Source of the DNA: an uncultured Bacteroides sp.
GTDB lineage: Bacteria; Bacteroidota; Bacteroidia; Cytophagales; Cyclobacteriaceae
Assembly (NCBI GenBank): GCA_902168185.1
Contig: CABHOV010000095.1
Span: 62,001-126,000, forward strand
Direction of reading: 5' to 3'
Length of the DNA stretch: 64,000 nucleotides
Below the pieces are notes generated by a model that saw only the letters and a program-made list of their open reading frames with translations, ran no database searches and had not been told where the DNA came from. Position 1 is the stretch's first letter. Every line of letters begins with the position of its first letter. Both the position numbers and the translations under genes were made by a program. Positions 1 to 8,128 of the stretch are shown here, one piece after another.

Positions 1-353
1 CGAATCTTGCTCTCTACCACGGGTAGAGGTTCCGTGAGGTGAGCTTGCATGTTATTCCAGGATATATCCTGGTGACAATAATACTTGAGGTAATAATTAA
101 GTGCGGAAGCAACGGATATACCATTGTTACCACGGAGGATGATCTTATCATCTTTACTTTCCAGCTCAAAGACATCCTTTCCATTGTCCTGTTGGATATA
201 CTCAATCGTGAAGGCATCCGCTTTGTCATTTACAATTCGTTTGACAAGCGCGGTCGCAGCGTCATCTTCTTTCTGTTCTTTTTTTTCAGGAGTACATCCG
301 GCAAGCAAGGCAATGCAGATACCGGTATACAAAATCGATTTGAATGTATTCAT
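1..353 (-). CDS. Alpha-N-acetylglucosaminidase-like lipoprotein (GH89/NAGLU), 5' part only
   Basis: Reading the minus strand from an ATG at 353-351 gives an open frame that runs off the window edge (117 codons visible). It starts with a lipoprotein signal peptide ending in LLAGC, with the lipid-carrying Cys at residue 20. It is followed by an acidic/lysine linker and a domain containing RGNNGISVASALNYYLKYYC and then ISWNN. That stretch strongly resembles the N-terminal domain of alpha-N-acetylglucosaminidases (family GH89), where a 'NNG..A...YYLKYYC' motif precedes the catalytic barrel. Such enzymes remove terminal alpha-GlcNAc from glycans. The catalytic region lies outside the window, so activity cannot be judged. 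The gene has its own direction-compatible start and is not coupled to the ABC operon, which ends upstream of it at 511 with a terminator between. Confidence 0.75.
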   Translation of the reverse strand, partial: MNTFKSILYTGICIALLAGCTPEKKEQKEDDAATALVKRIVNDKADAFTIEYIQQDNGKDVFELESKDDKIILRGNNGISVASALNYYLKYYCHQDISWNNMQAHLTEPLPVVESKI

Positions 354-463
354 AGAGCGAAAGCGGGTTAGTATTCTTCTTCGGGTGTTACTACAGGTAA
401 GTGATGCTTTACCACTACAGGAAGCTATAAATTATGCCGTTATAATGATGGAGGTAAAAAAAC

Positions 464-493
464 AAAAGGCGAAGAGAATCTCCTCGCCTTTTT
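464..493 (-). terminator. Rho-independent terminator of the ABC/OmpA operon
   Basis: A 9-bp perfect stem (464-472 with 484-492, AAAAGGCGA/TCGCCTTTT) encloses a short loop. Read on the minus strand it is followed by a T-rich tract. It lies just after the stop codon of the ATPase gene at 511, as expected for the end of that operon. Confidence 0.8.
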
Positions 494-510
494 CGAAATA
501 TACTTGACTA

Positions 511-1308
511 CTAAATCTTGTGTTTGATCTGGGATACCAGCGTCTGGAAGGCCTGATTCTCGCGAATGTTCGGATTCCAGGCGAGTCCTAATTCGATCAG
601 GTCCAAGGTCTCGGTAATAGTTGCACCTTCCTTATCTTTTTCACGCGCCAGAATGAACGCGGTATCAGATATAGCCAATGAGTTTTCTACATCGTGACTA
701 ATGATCACCAAAGTATTCAATTCATGGAGAGTCGAAATGCCCAACAATAATTCCATTACGCGATCGATCATCAAGGCATCAAGTCCCGAGAAAGGTTCAT
801 CCAACAAAATAAAGCGGTTGCCCGTGAGCACTTGTTGTATGATACTGGCGCGTTGTCGTTGCCCTCCGGAAAGTTGCATCGGATACTTTTTAAGATGCTC
901 CACAAGGTCGAATTTCTCAGCGTATTCATTTATCAATGCATCCTTCTCTTTGTCGTTTTGCGTGTTGCTCGCGTGCTTCATAGCCAGGCGCAAGTTGTCA
1001 TGCACGGTACGGTGATTGAAGAGTATATAGTTTTGCGCTACGATACCGACTTCACCTGCTACCACGGGGTGTTGATCTAACCCTACCTTTACGGTGCCCG
1101 AACCAGGTTGTATAAGGCCCGCGAGGATCTTAAACAATTGTGTTTTACCTATACCGCTCCGGCCAATCAGTGATATAACTTGTCCTTGATTTACATCGGG
1201 CCGAACTATATTGTGGATACGAAAATTTATATCCCGCAAAATCTGTTTATCGTACGACAGATTTACGCCCTGCACTTCGATCAATAATTCATTCTTGGTA
1301 TACTTCAT
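511..1308 (-). CDS. ABC transporter ATP-binding protein
   Basis: 265-residue ATPase subunit of an ABC importer. Visible motifs are Walker A GRSGIGKT (residues 49-56), Q-loop Gln near 92, signature LSGGQ (146-150), Walker B FILLDEP (166-172) and the switch His in IISHD (about 205). The type is close to the nitrate/taurine/aliphatic sulfonate importer ATPases. It would sit on the cytoplasmic face and drive the adjacent permease. The ATG overlaps the TGA of the permease gene (ATGA, 1305-1308), so translation is probably coupled. It is the last gene of a five-gene minus-strand operon that begins near 5538. The substrate cannot be told from sequence. Confidence 0.9.
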   Translation of the reverse strand: MKYTKNELLIEVQGVNLSYDKQILRDINFRIHNIVRPDVNQGQVISLIGRSGIGKTQLFKILAGLIQPGSGTVKVGLDQHPVVAGEVGIVAQNYILFNHRTVHDNLRLAMKHASNTQNDKEKDALINEYAEKFDLVEHLKKYPMQLSGGQRQRASIIQQVLTGNRFILLDEPFSGLDALMIDRVMELLLGISTLHELNTLVIISHDVENSLAISDTAFILAREKDKEGATITETLDLIELGLAWNPNIRENQAFQTLVSQIKHKI

Positions 1309-2093
1309 TTTCGCACATGAATTTTAGTATAGGGGAAAAGCCAGAAGCGCATATTCTTCAATAAAAAGTCAAAGAATATACCAATAGCAAAAATGATTAC
1401 CAGTATAGCGAACACCGTACTAAGATCTATATACTTGTTAGACTTGATCAGCATGGTACCCAAGCCTCCTTCAGACATACTGAGTCCCTCCACCATCGTA
1501 ATCATCATCCAGGCGATGGCAAAATTTTGACGCATTACTTCAAATACCTGATCGAGTCGTCCGATGATAACAACTTCGAGCAAAGCCTGCCAGTTGTTCA
1601 TGCGAAGTGTTTTACAAAGTTCATACTCCTGCACGTTGATCGATTCAATAATCGATAAGAGGGATGTGACAAAGAATGGAACTATACCGAAGATCAGCAA
1701 GCTGAGTTTCAGTTGGTGACCATCCTGAGTTATTAGTGTGAACAAAAAGATCAAGCCAGTCAAAGTAAGGTATCTGCATTTCACTATAAATCTTGCGAGT
1801 GGTGAAAATACCGGGATCAACGAAAGATAACTTACGACCAGTGCGATTACAATTGAAATGCCCATGCCTGTTAATGTAAGGCCAAGGCTGCTGAAAAAAT
1901 TATCAATAAAATACTCTGTAGTAATTATTGATACCACTGATTTCATTATTCTTAGTGGCGTTGGTATTAATCCATTGCCACCAAAAATCTCCCAAAATAA
2001 AAGGGCGACAATCGCCTGAGTAACGATTAACATTACCAGCGTGCGCCCTTTTATATGGGTCAATGGATTAAAGATGTCTTTTATTTTCTCCAT
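1305..2093 (-). CDS. ABC transporter permease (binding-protein-dependent type)
   Basis: 262-residue integral membrane protein with about six hydrophobic segments, beginning with a TM segment near residues 18-40. In the middle it has the pattern of the BPD_transp_1 family: the stretch EYELCKTLRMNNWQALLEVVI, with the downstream helix carrying AIAWMMITMVEG, matches the EAA loop that docks to the ATPase in nitrate/taurine-type permeases. It lies between the binding protein gene (stop at 2107, 13 bases away) and the ATPase (4-base overlap). The assignment as the permease of this importer is secure. Substrate is unknown. Confidence 0.88.
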   Translation of the reverse strand: MEKIKDIFNPLTHIKGRTLVMLIVTQAIVALLFWEIFGGNGLIPTPLRIMKSVVSIITTEYFIDNFFSSLGLTLTGMGISIVIALVVSYLSLIPVFSPLARFIVKCRYLTLTGLIFLFTLITQDGHQLKLSLLIFGIVPFFVTSLLSIIESINVQEYELCKTLRMNNWQALLEVVIIGRLDQVFEVMRQNFAIAWMMITMVEGLSMSEGGLGTMLIKSNKYIDLSTVFAILVIIFAIGIFFDFLLKNMRFWLFPYTKIHVRK

Positions 2094-2106
2094 TGACTTT
2101 TTTGAA

Positions 2107-3873
2107 TTACTCTCCTAATACAATTTGTACGCGTCTGTTCTGTGCGCGCCCCACAGCCGTAGCGTTGTTACCGATTGGTTCAGCCGGGCCAAATCCTTTT
2201 GATTCGATACGATCTATCACCAAACCTTTACTTACCAGGTAACTCTTTACAGAGTTCGCTCTGTCTTCAGAAAGCTTTTGGTTCGCAGCAGCGTTACCAG
2301 TATTGTCCGTGTGTCCATATACACCTACTTTCAAACCTTCGGCTACAACAGAGCTTTGCAGAATCTCATCCAGTAATTTATAGGACTCTGGCTTGATGAT
2401 AGCGCTACCGGTTTCAAACTGAATCTGATATGATTTCGATGAAACCTTGCTGGTGATCTCATTTGAGTATGTAACCTGTAAAGCTTTACCTTCCATCAAC
2501 TCACTGTGATTAACAATCACAGATTGCAAGAAAGATTTATCTACCACTTGTGCGTATGGAGGGTACGTTGCCATATACTCCGGATACATTTTAGACAAGA
2601 TGTCGCCAAATGTATTGTATACGATCTTATAGCGGTCGATACCATCTTTACCCAAGCCGAATGTATTCGCTGCATCCTGCAGGTTAAAGGCCATTGATCC
2701 ACCCAACGCCACATCAAGTCCTTGCATATCTTTCTCCGTTACACCGTTGTAGTACTTCAACCAGTACTCACCGCTCTGTTCATTATATACTTTCGCAGAG
2801 ATCTTGGCAGCAAACGCTTTTGCTTCATTGAATGATCTTACCTGGTCACCCGCCTGGCTCAACGCCATGATCAGGTTTTCGATATCTGTTCTGTGATCGT
2901 ATGCAAACTTTTTAATTGTGATCGTGATGTTCGGCATCTGCGAAGCATACTGCTTTGTGTTCGCAATGGTAATCAAACCACCTTTTTGTTTCGCGATGTT
3001 TACGTCACCAGGTGTCCATGTAGCAACACCGTCTACCCCTACCGTTGCTTCTTCACTTCCTTTCTTACCATCTTTCACAATCTTTCTGCTTTCCTTGTAA
3101 CCAGTGATATACTTATTACCAGCATCCAGGAAGTCGTTCGCAGCAATGATGTTAATCGCATCTTTGTCATATGTAGTTTCATCCGGGTTCACGCGCAGGT
3201 TATTATCACCAGCCCACTTTAACAAGATGTTCATATCACCATCACGCAACACACAGGCTACTGTTTTTCCGATAGCTGACTTAGGATCTTTCTTCCAGTC
3301 TGGAGGTCCCATCAACTGATCTTCACCATACGATTTACCCATGGCATAGAAAGCAATTGGTTGATACTCCGGTCCAAGAGGCTCAAGTTCTTTACTTAAA
3401 CCGGCGAAGAATGCTGGCATACCATCTCCCATGAAGGAAGCAAATACAGCAGGCGTCTCCGGATTGTTCTTATAGTCTTGTGCAAACTTTACAATGTCTG
3501 CTATAGATTTAAAGCAGTCGTCCTGACGTACTATATCTACCTGCAGCTTTGATTTATCAAACAGTGAACCCTTTGTAGTCAGTGCTCCACCGTTCGCATA
3601 CATCAATGGGAATTGTGAATTCCACGCCATTACTTTCCAGATAATGTGTGTACCTCCGTTGACAGATTCCTGATCAGAAGGTAAAGGGAATACACTTGCA
3701 TTACCCGCAAGCGAAGCTTCTGGTGCATCCGGTAATGCTACGCGCCCGATCTCTTGCGATACTTTTGCTTCTTGTGGTCTTTTATCCCACCACAATACTT
3801 TTCCGGCGAAGATTGCACCCAGTACGAGTATAATCATCAATACCTTTCCGGAGGTTTTTACTTTGATAGCCAT
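2107..3873 (-). CDS. Membrane-anchored substrate-binding protein fused to a C-terminal OmpA domain
   Basis: 588 residues. An N-terminal uncleaved-looking hydrophobic segment (about 10-28) anchors the protein. A long central region (about 70-450) looks like a periplasmic substrate-binding protein of the NMT1/NrtA kind. Residues from about 475 to the end form an OmpA C-terminal domain with the characteristic YGHTDNTG and LSEDRANSVKSYL segments and the closing GRAQNRRVQI, which bind meso-diaminopimelate in peptidoglycan. Known: OmpA domains tether proteins to the wall. Inferred: the fusion holds an importer's receptor between inner membrane and wall. Genes for permease and ATPase follow immediately. 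A Pst-like or mechanosensory role is possible, and no ligand can be named. Confidence 0.8.
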   Translation of the reverse strand: MAIKVKTSGKVLMIILVLGAIFAGKVLWWDKRPQEAKVSQEIGRVALPDAPEASLAGNASVFPLPSDQESVNGGTHIIWKVMAWNSQFPLMYANGGALTTKGSLFDKSKLQVDIVRQDDCFKSIADIVKFAQDYKNNPETPAVFASFMGDGMPAFFAGLSKELEPLGPEYQPIAFYAMGKSYGEDQLMGPPDWKKDPKSAIGKTVACVLRDGDMNILLKWAGDNNLRVNPDETTYDKDAINIIAANDFLDAGNKYITGYKESRKIVKDGKKGSEEATVGVDGVATWTPGDVNIAKQKGGLITIANTKQYASQMPNITITIKKFAYDHRTDIENLIMALSQAGDQVRSFNEAKAFAAKISAKVYNEQSGEYWLKYYNGVTEKDMQGLDVALGGSMAFNLQDAANTFGLGKDGIDRYKIVYNTFGDILSKMYPEYMATYPPYAQVVDKSFLQSVIVNHSELMEGKALQVTYSNEITSKVSSKSYQIQFETGSAIIKPESYKLLDEILQSSVVAEGLKVGVYGHTDNTGNAAANQKLSEDRANSVKSYLVSKGLVIDRIESKGFGPAEPIGNNATAVGRAQNRRVQIVLGE

Positions 3874-3912
3874 ATATATTTTACAGGTTTAATAGATTAG
3901 TTTCAAAAAACA

Positions 3913-4878
3913 TTATTTCAAAAGGTCGCCAAAATCACCAGTCAAAGGTGTTGCCACCCGGGTGTTTGAGCCCGTAGTAAGCTTGAACTCATTCTCCGGA
4001 TTAAAAGTCTCCAGCATGCGCAAGCCTTCTTTCTCATAGGTAGCGTTGTCAAGGTCTATAGAGCGCATAAAGTCTGACGAGTAACTGATCGCCTTTTTCA
4101 TGTTGGCCAGTTTGCTCGCTATATCTTCCTTCAAATACTCCATAGATTGCTCTACCATTAATTTCTTCTCAGGATCACCCTTGAATATTTTAAGTGCAGA
4201 TGTAAGCGCTCTGTTTCCTGAAGTAACAGATCTATATAGATCGCGCTTCAATTCCAGTTCATTCTTTGCATCTTCAATCAGGTATGCACTGTTTTTATGG
4301 ATACGTGTCAGGTAGTCACCAATCCGGAATAAATTATCGCGTATCGGTGTAAGCTGTTTGATATACTCATTCAATCTTCCTATCTGACGTGTAGCGTTGC
4401 CTAACTCCGGCAGCATATTTTTTTCCTTAGCGGTTTGCGCCTTCGTCATCAACTTGGTGATCTCACTTTCTTTTTCTTTTATTTTCAGATCGATCTTTTC
4501 CTTCTGTCCATCAACTTCGACAGATTGTTTATATAGCTTCTCACGCTCTTCCTGCATGTCGTTGATATAGTCTTCGGCAATGATGAAAGGATCCAGCTCG
4601 ATCACTATACCGACCAGTTTCTTCATGAGAATCTCATAAAAATAAAAGAGACTCAATCTGAATTTCCGGTGTGTAACAACGTATAGAAATATACCCAGGC
4701 AAGCCAGCGCTATACCGAAGTTGAATGTATTCCAGACAATCTTCGTAAGGATTGGAAATACATAGTATCCGATCAATCCCGCTATACCTAAAGCAGCCAA
4801 TGTACCGAACTTTCCACCGGGTCTGTTCCAGTATGATTTCAATTGCTGAGCATCTGTAGGGAAAATCTGTGTTTCCAT
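3913..4878 (-). CDS. Inner-membrane coiled-coil protein, unrecognised
   Basis: 321 residues. Two hydrophobic segments near the N-terminus (about 28-48 and 50-68, the first rich in Gly/Ala/Ile) are followed by a basic stretch. A long Glu/Lys/Ile-rich region (about 110-290) has the heptad look of a coiled coil or PspA-like helical hairpin. No catalytic motif is seen. It is 7 bases downstream of the 217-residue coiled-coil gene and 39 bases upstream of the OmpA-fused binding protein, so it belongs to the same operon. It may scaffold the transporter or sense membrane state, which is inference from architecture only. Confidence 0.75.
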   Translation of the reverse strand: METQIFPTDAQQLKSYWNRPGGKFGTLAALGIAGLIGYYVFPILTKIVWNTFNFGIALACLGIFLYVVTHRKFRLSLFYFYEILMKKLVGIVIELDPFIIAEDYINDMQEEREKLYKQSVEVDGQKEKIDLKIKEKESEITKLMTKAQTAKEKNMLPELGNATRQIGRLNEYIKQLTPIRDNLFRIGDYLTRIHKNSAYLIEDAKNELELKRDLYRSVTSGNRALTSALKIFKGDPEKKLMVEQSMEYLKEDIASKLANMKKAISYSSDFMRSIDLDNATYEKEGLRMLETFNPENEFKLTTGSNTRVATPLTGDFGDLLK

Positions 4879-4884
4879 AGTTTG

Positions 4885-5538
4885 TTATAAGGTTGTCTGT
4901 ATTTTAGATATATCGTCTGTTATCTTCTTCATCATGGCTTCGCAGGCCATGTTATAGCCTTGCTTGTTGCTGATAAGTTTACCTTCCTCTTCGGCAATGG
5001 TAGTCTTCAGTTTACCCATGGCAACTTGTGCATCGGTGATTTCTTTCGTCAGCTTTTGAATCATTTCAGAATGCTTTACAATGGAGTCTTCCAGTAATTG
5101 CAATTCCTTTTTCTTATGACCGATTTCTTTTTCACCTTTCTCACTTGCTACTTTCTCGAATTGTATTTTATCCTGATTGATAAGCTCTTTGTATTTGTTA
5201 GCAGAATCAATCAGTTTATCTTTTGTCAATCCTTGAATTGCCAGCGATGCATACGTTGCTGAAAGACGGGCTTTCTCATCCTTGATATGCGCCTCAAGTG
5301 TCTCCGCCATTTTCCAGAATTCATAGTAATCAGGACCTGGTAAATTAGCCTGGTCAAACATCTTCTCGAAGTGCTTTTCGAACTTGTCAAAATCTTCGGC
5401 ATTCAATGTCGTCCTTGCAGGTGCTGAAACCCGAGTTGGTTCATGAGATGACGAAGGTGATTTTGCAGGGACAGACTTGTCCGGGTCCTCTTCAAATTCT
5501 ACGAAGAGGCCCATAGCTTTTTTAAAAATACCAGCCAT
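4885..5538 (-). CDS. Cytoplasmic helical/coiled-coil protein, PspA-like in look, unrecognised
   Basis: 217 residues with no signal peptide. The first 60 residues are acidic, then Ser/Pro/Ala-rich and probably disordered. Residues about 65-217 are almost entirely helical with heptad spacing and many Glu/Lys/Gln. It is the first gene of the five-gene minus-strand operon. The helical hairpin and short amphipathic start (MAGIFKKAMGLF) recall PspA/ESCRT-III-type proteins, which begin with a membrane-binding amphipathic helix. This is a resemblance seen by eye and not a family assignment. Confidence 0.7.
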   Translation of the reverse strand: MAGIFKKAMGLFVEFEEDPDKSVPAKSPSSSHEPTRVSAPARTTLNAEDFDKFEKHFEKMFDQANLPGPDYYEFWKMAETLEAHIKDEKARLSATYASLAIQGLTKDKLIDSANKYKELINQDKIQFEKVASEKGEKEIGHKKKELQLLEDSIVKHSEMIQKLTKEITDAQVAMGKLKTTIAEEEGKLISNKQGYNMACEAMMKKITDDISKIQTTL

Positions 5539-5984
5539 AGGTTATATGTGTTTTAGATTAGGTTTCGAAGGATAAAAATTTTCCACAATAGGGTCAGCTT
5601 TCAAAGATAAATAGAAAGCAACAAAGGCCGTACATCTTTAGGGTTAAGCCTACGATTAAATGTTAGTCCGAGAAGAATAAATCCAGCCTTTATGAATTAA
5701 AAATTGGCAGGGGGATCAGTGATCATGGTGCAGATATGCTTGAAATTGTGATGATAAACGAGAGAGTTTTAGAATGGATGCAGGGTTACATACAAATATT
5801 TATTTTTTCAAAATCTTGCAGATTGTTTAGAAAATAATATCAGAATCCTGTGGATTTAGTGCCTAATGCTTTTGCAGTCAACTCATTAAAATAATAAACA
5901 GGGATTGAAACGCGTGTGCGTCTCTCAACGATTATTTCTGCGAATATATAGTATCGCTAAAATAAAGGCCTATATCTGCCAACT
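5539..5984. other. Gene-free stretch upstream of the ABC/OmpA operon
   Basis: 446 AT-rich bases between the first operon gene and the response regulator gene. No ORF with a convincing start or composition and no RNA gene is seen. It must hold the promoter of the minus-strand operon, but I could not pick a clear TAnnTTTG box. Confidence 0.5.
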
Positions 5985-6419
5985 TCAGGATTTACTTACA
6001 CTGCGCGTTATCACTGCAAATGAGTCTTTCAACATGTGAAATACTTTTGAAAGCGATTCTGTCAGTGCTTCTATTGTGATAGGCTTTTCAATGAAATCGG
6101 TGGCACCATAATGAAGTGCATCTTTCAGATATTGAGGATGAACCGTGGTTGAATACATAACGATCGGCACCTGGCTGATCCTGTCTATTTTTCGCAATTC
6201 CTGTAAACATTGCTGTCCATTCATGCGCGGCATATTCAAATCAATGAAGATGCAATGCGGAAGAAACGATGTGTCGTTTTGAATTCGTGTAATGGCTTCA
6301 ACTCCATCATTGGCAAACTCCAGCCGGGTGGATGCCTTCACGCCTTGTAATGCCAAACTAAAAATTTCCTGGTCATCTGCATCGTCATCCACCAGGAAGA
6401 AACAAATCGTATTGTCCAT
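5985..6419 (-). CDS. Single-domain response regulator (Rcp1-like)
   Basis: 144-residue stand-alone receiver domain. The acidic cluster DDD is at residues 11-13, the phosphoacceptor Asp at 60 within IFIDLNMP, the switch Ser/Thr in MYSTT near 90 and the conserved Lys in FIEKP near 112. There is no output domain. Proteins of this look (the 'LNMPRMNG' style) usually act with hybrid or phytochrome-like kinases by protein-protein contact. No kinase gene is adjacent, so the partner is unknown. It stands alone, with gaps of over 280 bases on both sides. Confidence 0.9.
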   Translation of the reverse strand: MDNTICFFLVDDDADDQEIFSLALQGVKASTRLEFANDGVEAITRIQNDTSFLPHCIFIDLNMPRMNGQQCLQELRKIDRISQVPIVMYSTTVHPQYLKDALHYGATDFIEKPITIEALTESLSKVFHMLKDSFAVITRSVSKS

Positions 6420-6705
6420 ACTCCTTTTAATGTTTTCCGGAATCCATTTGTAAACACTACATACAAATTAAAATTCATGCATGTTTAAACAATCAAGAAA
6501 AACAGTTAACGTGTGAAAAGATAACAATTCTATATACATCCCTAATGGGTTACCGATTTATTATTCTATTATTTTTATTCATCCGGTATATTTACAACAC
6601 AAATAGCAAAGTCCTATTTGCGGAATGATATAGTGCATATCGAATCACACATTATCTACGCGCACTTCATAAAAAGACTAACTATATTTAATGGCTCTGT
6701 AAAAA

Positions 6706-7197
6706 ATGGCTTTTAGTCTTCTCATAATTTTTCTCGGCTTATGTCTGCTCACATTTATAGCCATTGGTTTAGTGTTTTACCTGGGTATGGTCGCAAACCG
6801 TAAAGATTCTATAACATCACCCCGCCAGTTAGCAACCTTCGAACGGCCGCAAGCTTCACGGCCCGCACCCCGGATCGAACAAAAAAGCGCGATCGCAGCA
6901 GGGCTATTTCATGTTTTACCTGTACAGGATGAAGGCACTACATATACTGTGATGTCAGAGAGAACTCGGAACCCGGAGAAAGAAATACAATTTGCCATCG
7001 CCCTGGATGCTTCCAATGTTGAGGTTTGGAGAACACCTTTTTACTCTCGAGAGTATGTGCCCCACCTTGAGACTGATGTGCAGTCGGTATATGTAGTCGA
7101 TCTTTATATTAACAACGACCACCTCTGTATAAAACTTGAAAACGGAGCAATCAGTAAAATCAACAAAAGAAATGGCGAGCTGCTGACGCCCTTGTAA
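6706..7197 (+). CDS. Small membrane-anchored protein, unrecognised
   Basis: 163 residues. One strong hydrophobic segment (about 4-28) is followed by a Pro/Arg/Ser-rich linker and a soluble domain of about 110 residues with no motif I know. The segment ending NGAISKINKRNGELL suggests a beta-rich fold. The start ATG is close behind the AT-rich leader, and the next gene begins 71 bases after the stop in the same direction. Likely a real gene of unknown function. Confidence 0.65.
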   Translation: MAFSLLIIFLGLCLLTFIAIGLVFYLGMVANRKDSITSPRQLATFERPQASRPAPRIEQKSAIAAGLFHVLPVQDEGTTYTVMSERTRNPEKEIQFAIALDASNVEVWRTPFYSREYVPHLETDVQSVYVVDLYINNDHLCIKLENGAISKINKRNGELLTPL

Positions 7198-7268
7198 TTT
7201 TCAAAAAAAAAGACGGGCCCATATGGAAAATGACCTGCCGTTGCATCATACGGTCATAAATCTATTCC

Positions 7269-7985
7269 ATGAAGAAATCCATTACGCTCTCTGTCCCAAA
7301 GCCTTGCAATGAGCGGTGGGAAAACTTTACGCCTACAATCCGTGGCGGCTTTTGTAAAGGATGTCAAAAAGAAGTGATTGACTTTACTACCTGGAGTGAT
7401 GACGCCCTTCAAAAGTATATATTCAAACAGGGCCGCATTCCGTGCGGACGTTTCAATCCATCGCAACTGAAAGTATATACTGCCGATGCACAGCGTTCTG
7501 CAGTTTACACCTGGCTCCCCGTTTCTATGCTCTCTGCGATGTTGTTAGTCTCACCAGCGGTTGCCGCACAAAGCCAGGAACCTTCCGTGCATGTCAACGA
7601 TAGTGTTAGTAATAGTAATTCCAGGCATACCAGGTCATTGCGAAAGGATAACGCCGTCACGATAAAAGGAGTTGTGCGTGATCAGTACGCGAACGAACCA
7701 CTGCCTGGGGTCTCGATATATATTAAGGGATCTACCACAGGAACAGTCACTAACCAGAATGGTGAATTTAGCCTCACATTTCCGCCCTTGGGGAATGACA
7801 CCCTGATGGCATCATTCATTGGTTATACAACGCAGGAACTTCCTCTCAACAGTGAGACCATTCGCGATAGCATTACGTTCAATCTCCAAATGGATGTTAC
7901 TGTACTCGGCGGACCTGAGTTATACTTCGCTAACCGATGGACACCCAGATCAATATGGTGGAAGATCAAAAATCTTTTCAGATAA
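7269..7985 (+). CDS. Four-Cys N-terminal domain plus TM plus carboxypeptidase-regulatory-like domain protein
   Basis: 238 residues. The first 70 carry four cysteines (13, 29, 32, 59; the CxxC pair lies within FCKGCQKEV), likely cytoplasmic and metal-binding. A single TM segment at about 80-100 follows, then a CarboxypepD_reg-like beta-sandwich (about 130-215, starting IKGVVRDQYANEPLPGVSI) of the type that opens many Bacteroidota SusC/TonB-dependent receptors. Here it is not followed by a receptor. The layout fits an inner-membrane protein with a periplasmic beta-sandwich. This composite is common in Bacteroidota, but I know of no assigned function. Confidence 0.8.
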   Translation: MKKSITLSVPKPCNERWENFTPTIRGGFCKGCQKEVIDFTTWSDDALQKYIFKQGRIPCGRFNPSQLKVYTADAQRSAVYTWLPVSMLSAMLLVSPAVAAQSQEPSVHVNDSVSNSNSRHTRSLRKDNAVTIKGVVRDQYANEPLPGVSIYIKGSTTGTVTNQNGEFSLTFPPLGNDTLMASFIGYTTQELPLNSETIRDSITFNLQMDVTVLGGPELYFANRWTPRSIWWKIKNLFR

Positions 7986-8128
7986 CGTGAATTATACAGA
8001 CGAGCAATCTATACCTTGATTCACCAATGGGGATAGATTGTTGATTAGTTTTGAAGCATGCACGTTTACCAGTATCAGACATTTTGTATCTAGCAGCTTT
8101 AATACTAATCTAACCTTAATATACCTGT

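Noticed and set aside
5898-5914. Sequence GGGATTGAAACGC resembling the 3' end of CRISPR repeats
   Set aside because: It occurs once, with no further copies or spacers and no cas genes in the window.
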